A DNA stretch of 27,652 nt from JAYGED01 sp046582565 (GCA_046582565.1 JAYGED010000038.1:1-27652), one strand, 5' to 3'; numbered from the stretch's first letter, positions 7,277 to 16,696 are shown. Numbers and translations are program-made. The notes: generated by a model not told the origin, from the letters alone.

Positions 7277-9004
7277 TTAGGTTGACAGCCGGCGGAGGAA
7301 AGCAGGGATGTCGAGAACATCCTCCTCTACCTTCGGCAGAGCCAAACTCTCAGCCGGTTTTGCAGCCCCCTCGGATGCCGGTTCGGGAGTCGCCACTGCC
7401 GCCTGTAATACCGGCTCGGTCTTCACGGCCGGCTGTGCCGATGGCGCCTCGCTTCGTGCCTTGCCGCTGCCGGTCACCCTCTCAAACAGGCTGAGACCCC
7501 GCGATAATGCGTTCTTCGGCGGCGGCGCACCGCCGTTTTTCATGGCTGCCCCCGCAAACGGCTCGGCATTGCTGGACAGGGTCGACTTCGGGCCGGGCGA
7601 TACTGGCGGTGGCGGAATGAACCTTGTAGCGGGAGCCCTTGCGTCACCGGCTGTTTCAAGAATAGATTCGGCTTTTGGCGCGGCTTCGGGTTCTGCTTCG
7701 GCAGGCGCCGGCGTCGCCGTAACCTTGGCGAGTTCCTTGACCAGCTCATCGACCGACGCTTCGACTGTCGGCGCCTCCGTGACCGGTTGCTCCGGCTCCG
7801 GCGCGGTCTCCTGTTGACCCTCCTGTTCAGCCTCTAATTCAGCTTCCAGTTCGGCTTGCGGTACGGCTTGCGGTGCGGCTTGCGGTGCGCTTTCCGGCGA
7901 GAGCATTGCCGATTCGGCCACCATGGCACCGGGCTCTTCCCTGTCCGGCGTCTCCATTGCGCTCTCTGTGGTCTCGTCGGCTTTCACCAGGACCGGCTTC
8001 ACCGCGACAGCGATGGCCGGGCGCGGGCGCACACTGCTGTCGAGGCCAATACCGGTGGACACCACCGATACCCGCATGCGTCCGGCGAGTTCCTCATCGA
8101 AGGTCGAGCCAAAGATGATGTTGGCCGAGGGATCGACCTCATCGCGAATGCGATTGGCCGCTTCGTCGACCTCGAACAGGGTCATGTCGTGACCGCCGGT
8201 GATATTGATCAGCACACCGCGCGCACCGGCCATGGAAACATCGTCGAGCAGCGGATTGGAGATCGCCGCCTCGGCGGCATTGAGGGCGCGGCCTTCGCCT
8301 TCGGCCTCACCGGTGCCCATCATCGCCTTGCCCATTTCGGCCATCACCGAGCGAACATCGGCGAAATCGAGATTGATAAGTCCCGGCATGACCATCAGAT
8401 CGGTCACCCCGCGAACCCCCGAATAGAGCACATCGTCGGCCATCTTGAAGGCGTCGGCGAAAGTGGTCTGCTCATTGGCCACCCTAAACAGGTTCTGGTT
8501 GGGAATAATGATCAGGGTGTCGACATACTTTTGTAGTTCGTCGAGCCCTTCCTCGGCGATTGTCATGCGATGCACGCCCTCGAACTGGAACGGCTTGGTC
8601 ACCACGCCGACAGTGAGGATGCCCATCTCCCGCGCAGCGCGGGCCACCACCGGCGCACCCCCTGTGCCGGTGCCACCGCCCATGCCGGCGGTAATAAACA
8701 CCATGTTGCTGCCTTCGAGATGCTCGATAATTTCGTCGTTCGCCTCTTCTGCGGCGGCACGCCCCACATCGGGTTGCGACCCGGCGCCGAGCCCTTGGGT
8801 AATGCTGATGCCCAACTGAATGCGCCGTTCCGACAGGGATTGCGCCAGAGCCTGGGCGTCGGTGTTCGTCACCACGAATTCCACCCCTTCGAGATGGGAC
8901 GTGATCATGTTGTTGACGGCGTTGCCGCCCGCCCCTCCGACGCCGACAACAGTAATGCGCGGCTTAAGTTGATGTGTAGCCGGCATGCTTAGATTGATGG
9001 TCAT
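7277..9004 (-). CDS. ftsZ: Cell division GTPase FtsZ
   Basis: FtsZ polymerises into the cytokinetic ring. The 575-residue protein begins MTINLSMPATHQLKPRITVV. It has the nucleotide-binding GVGGAGGNAV (21-30), the tubulin signature GGGTGTGG (109-116) and the T7 synergy loop NLDFADV (211-217). The GTPase core ends near residue 330. A disordered linker of more than 200 residues, rich in Ala, Glu, Gln and Pro, follows, and the protein closes with the conserved tail DIPAFLRRLS, the FtsA-binding peptide. A long linker is usual in alphaproteobacteria. ATG 9004 is preferred over the open frame reaching 9085 because GGAGG lies just upstream and the extra residues are unlike FtsZ. The 90-bp gap to ftsA contains a GC stem (CCGGCG 9065-9070 with CGCCGG 9077-9082) but no U-run, so co-transcription with ftsA is likely; a local ftsZ promoter is possible. 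Confidence 0.98.
   Translation of the reverse strand: MTINLSMPATHQLKPRITVVGVGGAGGNAVNNMITSHLEGVEFVVTNTDAQALAQSLSERRIQLGISITQGLGAGSQPDVGRAAAEEANDEIIEHLEGSNMVFITAGMGGGTGTGGAPVVARAAREMGILTVGVVTKPFQFEGVHRMTIAEEGLDELQKYVDTLIIIPNQNLFRVANEQTTFADAFKMADDVLYSGVRGVTDLMVMPGLINLDFADVRSVMAEMGKAMMGTGEAEGEGRALNAAEAAISNPLLDDVSMAGARGVLINITGGHDMTLFEVDEAANRIRDEVDPSANIIFGSTFDEELAGRMRVSVVSTGIGLDSSVRPRPAIAVAVKPVLVKADETTESAMETPDREEPGAMVAESAMLSPESAPQAAPQAVPQAELEAELEAEQEGQQETAPEPEQPVTEAPTVEASVDELVKELAKVTATPAPAEAEPEAAPKAESILETAGDARAPATRFIPPPPVSPGPKSTLSSNAEPFAGAAMKNGGAPPPKNALSRGLSLFERVTGSGKARSEAPSAQPAVKTEPVLQAAVATPEPASEGAAKPAESLALPKVEEDVLDIPAFLRRLST
7852..7887. repeat. Three tandem 12-bp repeats within the FtsZ linker
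   Basis: CGGCTTGCGGTA/G is repeated three times (7852-7863, 7864-7875, 7876-7887). On the coding strand this gives PQAA-PQAV-PQAE, followed by LEAE-LEAE. Unit length is four codons, so gain or loss of a copy would keep the frame and only change linker length. Confidence 0.75.
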
Positions 9005-9094
9005 AATAGCCTCCAGAGTACTTTGGGTTCCGGGGACGCCGGGATGAACCGACGCTGGATACGACCGGCGCCCCGACGCCGGCAATTCGAATTT

Positions 9095-10345
9095 CTAAAA
9101 ATGTGCATGAAACCACTGTCCGATGCGGCCGAGAGGGCCCGCTGTTCCACCGTAGACGCCCGCCGGCTGCTCGGGCGGTAAAGCCCGGCGTTGTTGGGCG
9201 TAGTGCAGCAGGCCGGCGCAGGTCGAGTAGGCCGGACCACCAGTCGCCTCGGCGAGTCCCTGAATATTTCGCGGGCGGCCCAGACGCACAGTTTTGCCAA
9301 ACATCTGAGTAGCCAGCTCGCACAAGCCATGTAGCTGGCTCGCGCCGCCGGTGAGCACCATGCGGCGGCCAGCCTGCTCGGCAAAGCCACTGGCTTCGAG
9401 CCGGGCGCGAACGATTTCAAAAATCTCTTCGAGGCGCGGCCGGATGATGCGGATGAGCTGGGCGCGCGGCACCGGGTTGACGCCGGCGTCTTCCGTCTCG
9501 CCGATCAGCCTAACGTCGATGGTCTCGCGCTCGTCGTCGGCGCTGGCCTGGGCGCCGCCATACAGCACCTTCATGCGCTCCGCATAACTCACCGGCGTCG
9601 ACAGACCCCGGGCAATGTCGTTGGTGATGTGGTTGCCGCCGACCGGCACCACGTCCGCATGGACCATGTCGTTGTCGAGAAACACTGCGATGCTTGTCGC
9701 ACCCCCGCCCATATCAATAAGCGTGACGCCGAGGTTGCGCTCATCCTCGTCGAGACAGGCAAGGCCCGATGCATAGGCGGATACCACGCAATCGGCGACA
9801 TCGAGATGACAGCGCGACACGCAGCTCGTCAGGTTGCGCAGGGGGCCGGGCTGGGCGGTGATGGTATGGATGGTGACGCCGAGACGTTCCCCGAACATGC
9901 CGCGCGGGTCGCGAATGCCGCGGCTGCCGTCGATGGTGTAGCCGACGGGAATGGTATGGATGATCTTGCGGTCGCCAAGCTCGCCATTGGGATGGCCCTG
10001 GGCAATCGCCCGGCGTAGATCGGCGTTGTCGATTTCATGGCCATTGAGTGCGACTTCCACAGCCACGGAACGCGATTGCGGCGCGCCCGACGAAAAACTC
10101 AAGGTGACTTCGCGGATGGTCTCGTCTGCCATCTGCTCGGCATGATGCACGGCAGCCAGGATCGAAGCCTCGGCGGCATCCATATCAACAACCGTCCCGG
10201 CGCGCAGGCCGCGGGCCTCATGAAAGCCGATCCCGGCAATACGCAAGGCGTCGTCTTCTTCCACATGGGCGATGAAACAGCAGACTTTCGACGTGCCCAC
10301 ATCCAGCGCCGCGATGATCCCGTTACGCGTTTTGCTCTTACTCAT
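9095..10345 (-). CDS. ftsA: Cell division protein FtsA
   Basis: FtsA is the actin-like membrane anchor that tethers FtsZ and recruits later divisome proteins. The 416-residue protein has the ATPase phosphate-1 motif IIAALDVGTSKVCCFIA (about 10-26), and the FtsA-specific 1C subdomain follows at about 85-165. Phosphate-2 is LIDMGGGATSIAVF, and VLTGGASQLHGL is the adenosine motif. The C-terminus, GPLGRIGQWFHAHF, has the hydrophobic and basic pattern of the FtsA membrane-targeting amphipathic helix. The ATG overlaps the ftsQ stop by 4 nt (10342-10345). It lies directly upstream of ftsZ, as in most proteobacteria. Confidence 0.97.
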   Translation of the reverse strand: MSKSKTRNGIIAALDVGTSKVCCFIAHVEEDDALRIAGIGFHEARGLRAGTVVDMDAAEASILAAVHHAEQMADETIREVTLSFSSGAPQSRSVAVEVALNGHEIDNADLRRAIAQGHPNGELGDRKIIHTIPVGYTIDGSRGIRDPRGMFGERLGVTIHTITAQPGPLRNLTSCVSRCHLDVADCVVSAYASGLACLDEDERNLGVTLIDMGGGATSIAVFLDNDMVHADVVPVGGNHITNDIARGLSTPVSYAERMKVLYGGAQASADDERETIDVRLIGETEDAGVNPVPRAQLIRIIRPRLEEIFEIVRARLEASGFAEQAGRRMVLTGGASQLHGLCELATQMFGKTVRLGRPRNIQGLAEATGGPAYSTCAGLLHYAQQRRALPPEQPAGVYGGTAGPLGRIGQWFHAHF

Positions 10346-11184
10346 GTATTTTCACCTTCAGCACTCCATCCGCTGAACGCCTCCGCCGGACGCACCACGA
10401 GGCGATCGGGCAGACGCAGATCGATGGCGGTGATATCGCGCGCCAGCAATTGATGGATCCGTTCAAATTCAGCCAGCCGCCGCCACGCCGCGGCGAAGTT
10501 CTGCTCGGGCAGTTCCACATCGACCCCATTGTCGAACCGCAGGTTCCAGCGTCGCCCGCCGACCCGAACCGCCGCCGCTACCCGCTGGTGCAGGCTGGGC
10601 TCGGAGGCGAGCACGGTGAGCAGCAGCCCGGCGTTGGCCGGGGCGTCGTCACCGACGATCACCGGCAGCAGGGCGTAGTTCTGCGGCGAAGCGCCCTTTA
10701 TCACCACGCCATCGTTGTCGATCACGAACAAGCGGCCGTTCTTCTGCCACAGGGCGAGCGGGTCACGCTCCTCGATGCGCAGGAAAATAGTATCGGGGAA
10801 GCGGCGCTCGACGACCGCCTCGCGGACCCAGCCGATGGCCTCGATACGGCGCCGCGCGGCCTCGGCGTCAAAGCTCAACAGCGGCGCTCCCAATGTCACA
10901 TCGAGGGCGTCGATCAGCACCCGGCGCGGCGTCTTCTCGCGCCCCACCACAAAGACTTCACTGGTCACCAGGCCGGCGGCGGCGGAGATATCGACCAGGC
11001 CGACGCGGGCGTTCTCATAGGCATCATTGAGCCGTCCATCGGCCCCGATCCAACCGACGGCGCCGACCAACATGGCGAAGCCGATGATGGCGCCGCCGCG
11101 AATGACCCAAGGCCGCTTCCAGAGCGCCGTCATGGAACGCCGGCCGCGCGTTGATTTACGAACTGCTTCGGTCAGGCGTCGCAT
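10342..11184 (-). CDS. ftsQ: Cell division protein FtsQ
   Basis: FtsQ is a single-pass membrane protein whose periplasmic part links FtsA-side and FtsW/I-side divisome proteins. The 280-residue protein has a basic cytoplasmic start, one transmembrane segment (about 30-47, GGAIIGFAMLVGAVGWIGA), and a POTRA domain (about 75-140, with FVVGREKTPRRVLIDAL and RIEAIGWVREAVVERRFPDT). The FtsQ beta domain follows, with LRIEERDPLALWQ and FVIDNDGVVI. The ATG at 11184 lies inside the last codons of ddl (13-nt overlap), and the stop overlaps the ftsA start by 4 nt. No ftsB homologue is seen in the window, so it would be encoded elsewhere. Confidence 0.95.
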   Translation of the reverse strand: MRRLTEAVRKSTRGRRSMTALWKRPWVIRGGAIIGFAMLVGAVGWIGADGRLNDAYENARVGLVDISAAAGLVTSEVFVVGREKTPRRVLIDALDVTLGAPLLSFDAEAARRRIEAIGWVREAVVERRFPDTIFLRIEERDPLALWQKNGRLFVIDNDGVVIKGASPQNYALLPVIVGDDAPANAGLLLTVLASEPSLHQRVAAAVRVGGRRWNLRFDNGVDVELPEQNFAAAWRRLAEFERIHQLLARDITAIDLRLPDRLVVRPAEAFSGWSAEGENT

Positions 11185-12092
11185 TGCGCGGCCTCCACCA
11201 TCCAGCTCACCAGGGCGCCGAAATCAATGCCCATTTGGGCCGCCTGTTCCGGCACCAGGGACAAGGGCGTCATGCCCGGCTGGGTATTGATCTCAAGCAG
11301 ATACAGCTTGCCGGGCTCGCCTTTGGTATCGTCGTAGCGGAAATCGGCCCGGCTGACGCCCCGGCAGCCGAGCGCCCGATGGGCCTCAAGCGCCGCGTCC
11401 ATGGCCAGGTGGCTGATCTTTTCGGAAAGCGGCGCCGGGCAGAGATGGGTCGTTTTGCCGTCGGTATACTTGGCCTCGTAATCGTAGAATCCCTTGTGCG
11501 GCTGCAATTCGGTAACCCCGAGGGATTTGTCGCCCATGACGACGACGGTCAATTCGCGGCCGGCTATGTAACGCTCGACCAGAACCTGATCGCCGAATTG
11601 CCAGGCCGCGCGGTCGAGGCCCGGATAGTTATCGCCCGCCAGCACGATATGGACGCCGACACTGGATCCTTCGTTGATCGGCTTGACCACATAGGGCGGA
11701 TCCATGACCCGACCGGCGATGGCGCTTTCAATATCAGCCACCACGCCCTCTGGGCAGGTTATGCCGGCGGCGGCGAACAGACGCTTGGCGACCACCTTGT
11801 CCATGGCGATGGCCGAAGCGAGCAGGCCCGAATGGGTGTAGGGCAGGCCGAGTATATTGAGCAGGCCCTGAACGTTGCCATCTTCGCCCCAGCGGCCATG
11901 CAGAGCGTTGAAAATTGCATCGGGGCGAGGCTTGAGCGCCGCCAGGGTTGCAGCAAGATCGTGGCCCACATCGACCGTATCGACCTTGTAGCCCTTCGCG
12001 GTCAAGGCCTTGGCAACCTCGCGGCCGCTATCCAGCGAGACCTCGCGTTCGGCAGACCAGCCCCCCATCAGCACGGCGACATGCTTGTTCAT
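11172..12092 (-). CDS. ddl: D-alanine--D-alanine ligase
   Basis: Ddl makes the D-Ala-D-Ala dipeptide that MurF adds to the wall precursor. The 306-residue protein starts MNKHVAVLMGGWSAEREVSL, with the catalytic Glu in SAEREVSL. The ATP-grasp fold is supported by YVVKPINEGSSVGV (ATP-binding Lys), VLVERYIAGRELTVVV, and the metal-binding LLEINTQPGMT with SLVPEQA after it. Ending in SLVPEQA is normal for DdlB-type enzymes. The start at 12092 was chosen because GGGGAG lies upstream, the overlap with murB is ATGA, and the 65 residues of the longer open frame do not resemble Ddl. Confidence 0.97.
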   Translation of the reverse strand: MNKHVAVLMGGWSAEREVSLDSGREVAKALTAKGYKVDTVDVGHDLAATLAALKPRPDAIFNALHGRWGEDGNVQGLLNILGLPYTHSGLLASAIAMDKVVAKRLFAAAGITCPEGVVADIESAIAGRVMDPPYVVKPINEGSSVGVHIVLAGDNYPGLDRAAWQFGDQVLVERYIAGRELTVVVMGDKSLGVTELQPHKGFYDYEAKYTDGKTTHLCPAPLSEKISHLAMDAALEAHRALGCRGVSRADFRYDDTKGEPGKLYLLEINTQPGMTPLSLVPEQAAQMGIDFGALVSWMVEAAQCDA

Positions 12093-13024
12093 GACGCAAT
12101 ACTCCCCGCGTGGCGGCCGACCCGCCTGATTTCCCATTCCAGGGTGACACCGCTGGACTCGGCGACCCGGCGACGGACTTCCTCGCCGAGGCTCTCGATG
12201 TCGGCGGCGCTGGCAGCACCTGTGTTGATCAGGAAATTGCAATGCTTCTCGGAAACCATGGCGCCGCCGCGGGTGAGTCCCCGGCATCCTGCGGCGTCGA
12301 TCAATTCCCAGGCATGCTCTCCCTCGGGGTTCTTGAAAGTGCTGCCGCCGGTTCGGGTGCGCATCGGCTGCGAAGCCTCCCGCTCGGCTGCGATCTCGGC
12401 GATGCGCTCGGTGATCGCCGCCGGCTCGCCGGGCGCGCCTTGCAGGGTGGCGGATGTGAAAATTAAATCCTCGGGCGACGCCGACGAGCGATAGCCGTAA
12501 CCCAAATCTTGCAGGTCCAGGCCATGGCTGCGGCCGCCCCTGTCGAGCGCCGTGGCCGCGACCAGAACCGCCGCCATGTCGGAACCGAAGGCCCCGGCGT
12601 TCATGCGCAAGGCGCCGCCGATGGTGCCGGGAACGCCGCTGAAAAATTCGAGCCCGGCGATCCCCGCCGCCGCCGCCGTCCTGGCAACCATGATATCGAG
12701 CGCCATGGCGCCGGCTGTCACCAGATCGCCATCGGTCTCGATAGCGGCGAAAGCACGCCCCAGGCGAATAACCACACCCGTCACGCCGCCATCGCGCACC
12801 AACAGGTTCGAGCCCACGCCGAGGGCCATCACCGGCACGTCTTTCGGCACAGATGCGAGAAAATCGGCAAGATCATTCTCATCGGCGGGACGAAACAACA
12901 CCTCCGCCGGCCCCCCCACACCGAACCAGGTGATGCGGTTGAGCGCGACATCCTCGCTGTAGCGCCCGCGCACACTGGGCAGCCGATCGATGAGCCGGTC
13001 GGTCATGCGGTTAGCCGCCATCAT
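12089..13024 (-). CDS. murB: UDP-N-acetylenolpyruvoylglucosamine reductase MurB
   Basis: MurB is the FAD enzyme that reduces UDP-GlcNAc-enolpyruvate to UDP-MurNAc with NADPH. The 311-residue protein has the FAD-binding segment GVGSNLLVRDGG (69-80), FFSGVPGTIGGALRMNAGAFG (128-148) and the catalytic serine in GGSTFKNP (S228). C-terminal SLGEEVRRRV carries the acid expected in the active site. Two adjacent ATG codons open the gene. The first (13024) overlaps the murC stop as ATGA. The 3' end overlaps ddl by 4 nt. MurA, the preceding enzyme, is not in the window. Confidence 0.97.
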   Translation of the reverse strand: MMAANRMTDRLIDRLPSVRGRYSEDVALNRITWFGVGGPAEVLFRPADENDLADFLASVPKDVPVMALGVGSNLLVRDGGVTGVVIRLGRAFAAIETDGDLVTAGAMALDIMVARTAAAAGIAGLEFFSGVPGTIGGALRMNAGAFGSDMAAVLVAATALDRGGRSHGLDLQDLGYGYRSSASPEDLIFTSATLQGAPGEPAAITERIAEIAAEREASQPMRTRTGGSTFKNPEGEHAWELIDAAGCRGLTRGGAMVSEKHCNFLINTGAASAADIESLGEEVRRRVAESSGVTLEWEIRRVGRHAGSIAS

Positions 13025-14463
13025 TTGCCGGCCCCCTGCTCCTGGACGCCGCGCGCCGCATACAAGGCTTCGAGTTCGCCGGGCAGGGATTGGGCCCAGG
13101 CGCTCACCGTGCCGGCGCCGAGGCAGATCACCACGTCGCCGGGGCGCGCCGCGTCAGCGACCACGGCGGCCAGAGCGGCGGGCTCGGCGAGTGGTTCCAC
13201 GTTGCGGTGGCCGCGGGCGCGCAGGCCTTCGACCAGGGCGTCGCGGTCGATGCCCTCGATGGGCTCCTCGCCGGCCGCATAGACATCGGCGACCAGCACC
13301 ATGTCGGCATCGTTGAAGCAGCCGCAGAATTCCTCGAACAGGTCACGCAGGCGGCTATAGCGGTGGGGCTGCACCAGGGCGATGACGCGGCCTGAGTAGA
13401 CCGCCCGAGCGGCTTCAAGCACCGCCGTGATTTCAACCGGATGGTGGCCGTAGTCGTCAACCACGGTAACGCCGCCCACCTCGCCGACAACCGTGAAGCG
13501 GCGCTTGACCCCTTTGAACCCGTCCAGGGCGCGGCGCAAGACATCATCGGCGATGCCCATTTCCCCGGCCAGGGCGACCGCCGCCATGGCGTTCAGCACA
13601 TTGTGACGCCCATGCATGGGCAGATGGATCGCCTCTATGGTGTGATCCGCTCCGCCGTCGCGGTCGCTAACGATGGCGTCGAACACCATGCCGTCGGGAC
13701 CGGCGGAAATATCGACGGCGCGAAAATCGGCCTGTTGGCTGTAGCCATAGGTGATGATGCGGCGGTCCGAGATGCGCCCGATCAGCGCCTGGACCTCCGG
13801 GTGATCGACGCAGAGCACGGCGAAGCCATAGAAGGGGATATTCTCGACGAAGGTCTCGAAGGCGGCGCGCAATGAATCGAACGTGCCGTAATGATCGAGA
13901 TGTTCGGGATCGATATTGGTGACCACCGCGATGGTCGCTGGCAGCTTGGCGAAGCTGCCGTCGGATTCGTCGGATTCGACGACCATCCAATCACCACCGC
14001 CGAGCCGCGCATTGGCACCGTAGGCGTTGATGATGCCGCCGTTGATAACCGTCGGATCGTAACGCGCGGCGTCGAGCACGGCGGCGATCATCGAGGTCGT
14101 GGTTGTCTTGCCGTGGGTGCCGCCAACCGCGATGGACCAGCGCAGGCGCATCAGCTCGCCGAGCATTTCCGAGCGCCCGACCACCGGGATGAACCGCGCC
14201 CGCGCCGCCGATACCTCGGGATTGCCGGGCTTCACCGCCGAGGACACGATAACCACCTGAGTGTCGCCCAGATTGTCCTCGTGATGGCCGACGGTGACAG
14301 AGATGCCGAGACCGCGCAGGCGCAGCACATTGGCGTTCTCGGCCAGGTCGCTGCCCTGGACGCTGTAGCCGAGATTATGCAGCACCTCGGCGATGCCGCT
14401 CATGCCGATGCCGCCGATGCCGACGAAATGGATGGTGCCGATATCAAGGGGGATCACTCTCAT
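13021..14463 (-). CDS. murC: UDP-N-acetylmuramate--L-alanine ligase MurC
   Basis: MurC adds L-alanine to UDP-MurNAc, the first Mur ligase step. The 480-residue protein has an N-terminal Rossmann domain (FVGIGGIGMSGIAEVLHNLG, about 13-32, then GSD), the ATP-binding P-loop GTHGKTTT (115-122), and NIDPEHLDHYG in the central domain. HGRHNVLNAMAA and VDDYGHHPVEI mark the Mur ligase middle and C-terminal domains, and LVQPHRYSR is also typical of MurC. It overlaps both neighbours by 4 nt (murG at 14460-14463, murB at 13021-13024). Confidence 0.98.
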   Translation of the reverse strand: MRVIPLDIGTIHFVGIGGIGMSGIAEVLHNLGYSVQGSDLAENANVLRLRGLGISVTVGHHEDNLGDTQVVIVSSAVKPGNPEVSAARARFIPVVGRSEMLGELMRLRWSIAVGGTHGKTTTTSMIAAVLDAARYDPTVINGGIINAYGANARLGGGDWMVVESDESDGSFAKLPATIAVVTNIDPEHLDHYGTFDSLRAAFETFVENIPFYGFAVLCVDHPEVQALIGRISDRRIITYGYSQQADFRAVDISAGPDGMVFDAIVSDRDGGADHTIEAIHLPMHGRHNVLNAMAAVALAGEMGIADDVLRRALDGFKGVKRRFTVVGEVGGVTVVDDYGHHPVEITAVLEAARAVYSGRVIALVQPHRYSRLRDLFEEFCGCFNDADMVLVADVYAAGEEPIEGIDRDALVEGLRARGHRNVEPLAEPAALAAVVADAARPGDVVICLGAGTVSAWAQSLPGELEALYAARGVQEQGAGK

Positions 14464-15557
14464 GCGGCAATCTCCTCCAGCGGCATGCAGTCCTCGACAA
14501 GCCCGGCGAGGCGCTCCGCGGCGTCCGGTATGCCCAGGGCAAGGGCTTTCGCGGCGGCCTCCACGAGCAGCCCAGGCCGGTCGAGAAATTCGCCAATGCG
14601 TGCGGCCAGCACACCCGGGGTAAAGTCGCTCTCGTCGATCAGCCAGCCGCCGCCGGCGCTGTGCACGGCGCGGGCGTTAGCGGTTTGATGATCATCGGCA
14701 GCCGAGGGGAGCGGCACCAGGATCGCCGGTCTGCCGGCGGCGGTGAGTTCGGCGACGGTCGAGGCCCCGGCCCGCGCGATAACCAGCTGCGCGGCGGCAA
14801 GCCGGTCCGGCATATCATCGAAGAAGGTTGCCAGCTCCGCCTCAATGCCGGCTTCGTCATAGATCGCCCGCGCGGCGTCGATCTGCTCGGGCCGGCATTG
14901 CTGGACGATACGTAATCTTTGGCGCGGCGGCCCGGAGAGGGAGGATAAAGCCCCGGGGACCACTTGGGTCATGACCGCCGCGCCCTGGCTGCCACCAGTA
15001 ACCAGGATCGATAAGGATTCGTCTTTCTGGGGCGCCGGATAGGGTGTCTGTGCGAGCGACGCCACCGCCGCGCGCACCGGATTGCCGGTCTGTTCGGCCT
15101 TACTCCGGTCGCCGTCGGCTAGACGCGCCACATCGGCGAAGGCGGTTGCAATCGCCCTCACCCGGGGCGCCAGCAGACGATTGGCGCGCCCCAAGACCGC
15201 ATTCTGTTCGTGAATAGCCGTTGGCAGGCCAAGCTGCGCCGCCGCCACCACCGCCGGCACCGAGGCATAGCCGCCGAAGCCGACAACCCCGGCGGGCCGC
15301 AGGCGGCGCAACAGCCGCCTCGCCTGGAATATTCCCACGGCGATTGCCGCGAGGCCGCGTAACCGGCCCGTTATGCCGCGCCCGGTGACCGCGGCGGCGC
15401 TGATTTCATAGACTTCTCCGGAATGGAATTCGGCGCCCCGACGGTCGGTGATGAAGCCATGGGTGCGGCCCCGGTTGCCGAGTTCTGCAGCCAGCGCCTG
15501 AGCCGGGAAGACATGACCGCCGGTGCCCCCGGCGGCGATCAGAATGAGACCGCTCAT
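14460..15557 (-). CDS. murG: Lipid II synthase MurG (GlcNAc transferase)
   Basis: MurG transfers GlcNAc from UDP-GlcNAc to lipid I on the inner face of the membrane. The 365-residue protein carries the GT28 signatures: GGTGGHVFPA (10-19), VVGFGGYASVP, HEQNAVLGRANR, the GNPVR loop, GGSQGA, and the UDP-sugar-binding IARAGASTVAEL with DDHQTANA after it. ATG 15557 is chosen because the ATGA overlap with ftsW is at 15554-15557 and the glycine loop normally sits close to the N-terminus. The frame stays open to 15839, but that extension reads as ftsW in another frame. Confidence 0.97.
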   Translation of the reverse strand: MSGLILIAAGGTGGHVFPAQALAAELGNRGRTHGFITDRRGAEFHSGEVYEISAAAVTGRGITGRLRGLAAIAVGIFQARRLLRRLRPAGVVGFGGYASVPAVVAAAQLGLPTAIHEQNAVLGRANRLLAPRVRAIATAFADVARLADGDRSKAEQTGNPVRAAVASLAQTPYPAPQKDESLSILVTGGSQGAAVMTQVVPGALSSLSGPPRQRLRIVQQCRPEQIDAARAIYDEAGIEAELATFFDDMPDRLAAAQLVIARAGASTVAELTAAGRPAILVPLPSAADDHQTANARAVHSAGGGWLIDESDFTPGVLAARIGEFLDRPGLLVEAAAKALALGIPDAAERLAGLVEDCMPLEEIAA

Positions 15558-16696
15558 GGCGCGCCTCCCTGGCCCCGGGGACGCCGGGTCAAGGCCAGCA
15601 TCATGCCCATGCCGAGGGCGATGGCGATGATCGACGAGCCGCCGTAGGAAACGAACGGCAGGGTCATGCCGGTCGGCGGCACCAACCCCACAGTCACACC
15701 CATATGGAGAAACGCCTGCAAGCCGAATTGGGTGAGCAGGCCGCCGACGGCGAGCAGGACGAACAGGCTGTCGCCGCGCATCACCCGGCCGAAGCCGCGC
15801 AGCACCACGAAGCCGAACAGGACGATGATGGCAAGGCACAGCAGCAGGCCGAATTCCTCGCCGGCGACCGCGAAAACGAAATCGCTATGGGCGTCGGGCA
15901 AGACCTCCTTGACCACCCCCTCGCCTGGACCACGGCCGAGCAGCCCGCCGTTCATGAAGGCTTCGAGCGCCGTGTCGACCTGATAGCTGTCGCCCGATGT
16001 CGGGTCGAGGAAGCGGTCGATGCGCGACGTGACATGGGGAACGTACGCGTAGGCGGCGGCAGTACCGGCCACGGCGGCGGCGGCGAGGGCCGCCAGCCAG
16101 CCGAGATTAAGCCCGGCGAGGAAATACTGGACAAACCAAACGGCGACGATCAGCACCGCCATGCTGAAATCCGGCTGCAGCATGAGCAGGGCAATGATCG
16201 CGGCGCAGGTGGCGATGCTGATATAATTGGCGGGAAAGGTCGGATCGACCCGCTGACTGGCGAACAACCAGGCCGCGGTGACCGCGAAACAAGGCTTGGC
16301 GAATTCCGAAATCTGCAGGGAGAAGCCCCCCAGGCGGAGCCAGCGCCGCGCCCCATTGACATCGACGCCGGCAAGCAGAGTCACCAACATCAGGACCACG
16401 GTGAGCGCCAGCCCGACCACCGCGAGCCGCCGCACCGAGGTCGGCGACATTAATGAGACCCCGAACATCAACGCCACGGCGGGGAGCAGGAACAACAGCT
16501 GACGGCGCACGAAGAAAAAGCTGTCGACGCCCATGCGTTCGGCGATGGCCGGGCTCGCGGCCATGGTCAGGACCGCGCCGACGCCGATCAGCAGGATCAG
16601 GGCGACCAGGGTCCAGCGGTCGACGGTCCACCACCAGCGGCCGACGATGCTGTGATCGTTACGCGCCAAGGCAATCATTGGTGAGTCCGTAATCAT
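15554..16696 (-). CDS. ftsW: Septal peptidoglycan glycosyltransferase FtsW (SEDS family)
   Basis: FtsW polymerises glycan strands from lipid II at the septum with its partner FtsI. The 380-residue protein is mostly hydrophobic, with about ten predicted membrane segments. It has the SEDS features GARRWLRLGG followed by SEFAKP, the catalytic-loop aspartate in AHSDFVFAV, and the closing signature GLVPPTGMTLPFVSYGGSS. The usual QPSEFAK reads QISEFAK here, a mild variation. The start overlaps the murD stop by 4 nt and the end overlaps murG by 4 nt. Confidence 0.96.
   Translation of the reverse strand: MITDSPMIALARNDHSIVGRWWWTVDRWTLVALILLIGVGAVLTMAASPAIAERMGVDSFFFVRRQLLFLLPAVALMFGVSLMSPTSVRRLAVVGLALTVVLMLVTLLAGVDVNGARRWLRLGGFSLQISEFAKPCFAVTAAWLFASQRVDPTFPANYISIATCAAIIALLMLQPDFSMAVLIVAVWFVQYFLAGLNLGWLAALAAAAVAGTAAAYAYVPHVTSRIDRFLDPTSGDSYQVDTALEAFMNGGLLGRGPGEGVVKEVLPDAHSDFVFAVAGEEFGLLLCLAIIVLFGFVVLRGFGRVMRGDSLFVLLAVGGLLTQFGLQAFLHMGVTVGLVPPTGMTLPFVSYGGSSIIAIALGMGMMLALTRRPRGQGGAP

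Noticed and set aside
9065..9082. A GC-rich hairpin between ftsA and ftsZ as a terminator.
   Set aside because: The stem is only 6 bp and has no U-run. It would also isolate ftsZ from the operon without a visible promoter to replace it.
9005..9085. A 27-residue N-terminal extension of FtsZ.
   Set aside because: The ribosome site points to ATG 9004, and the extension reads as intergenic sequence.
11151..12494. A 447-codon open frame on the plus strand.
   Set aside because: It is antisense to ddl and murB, shows no recognisable domain, and has the composition expected of a shadow frame.
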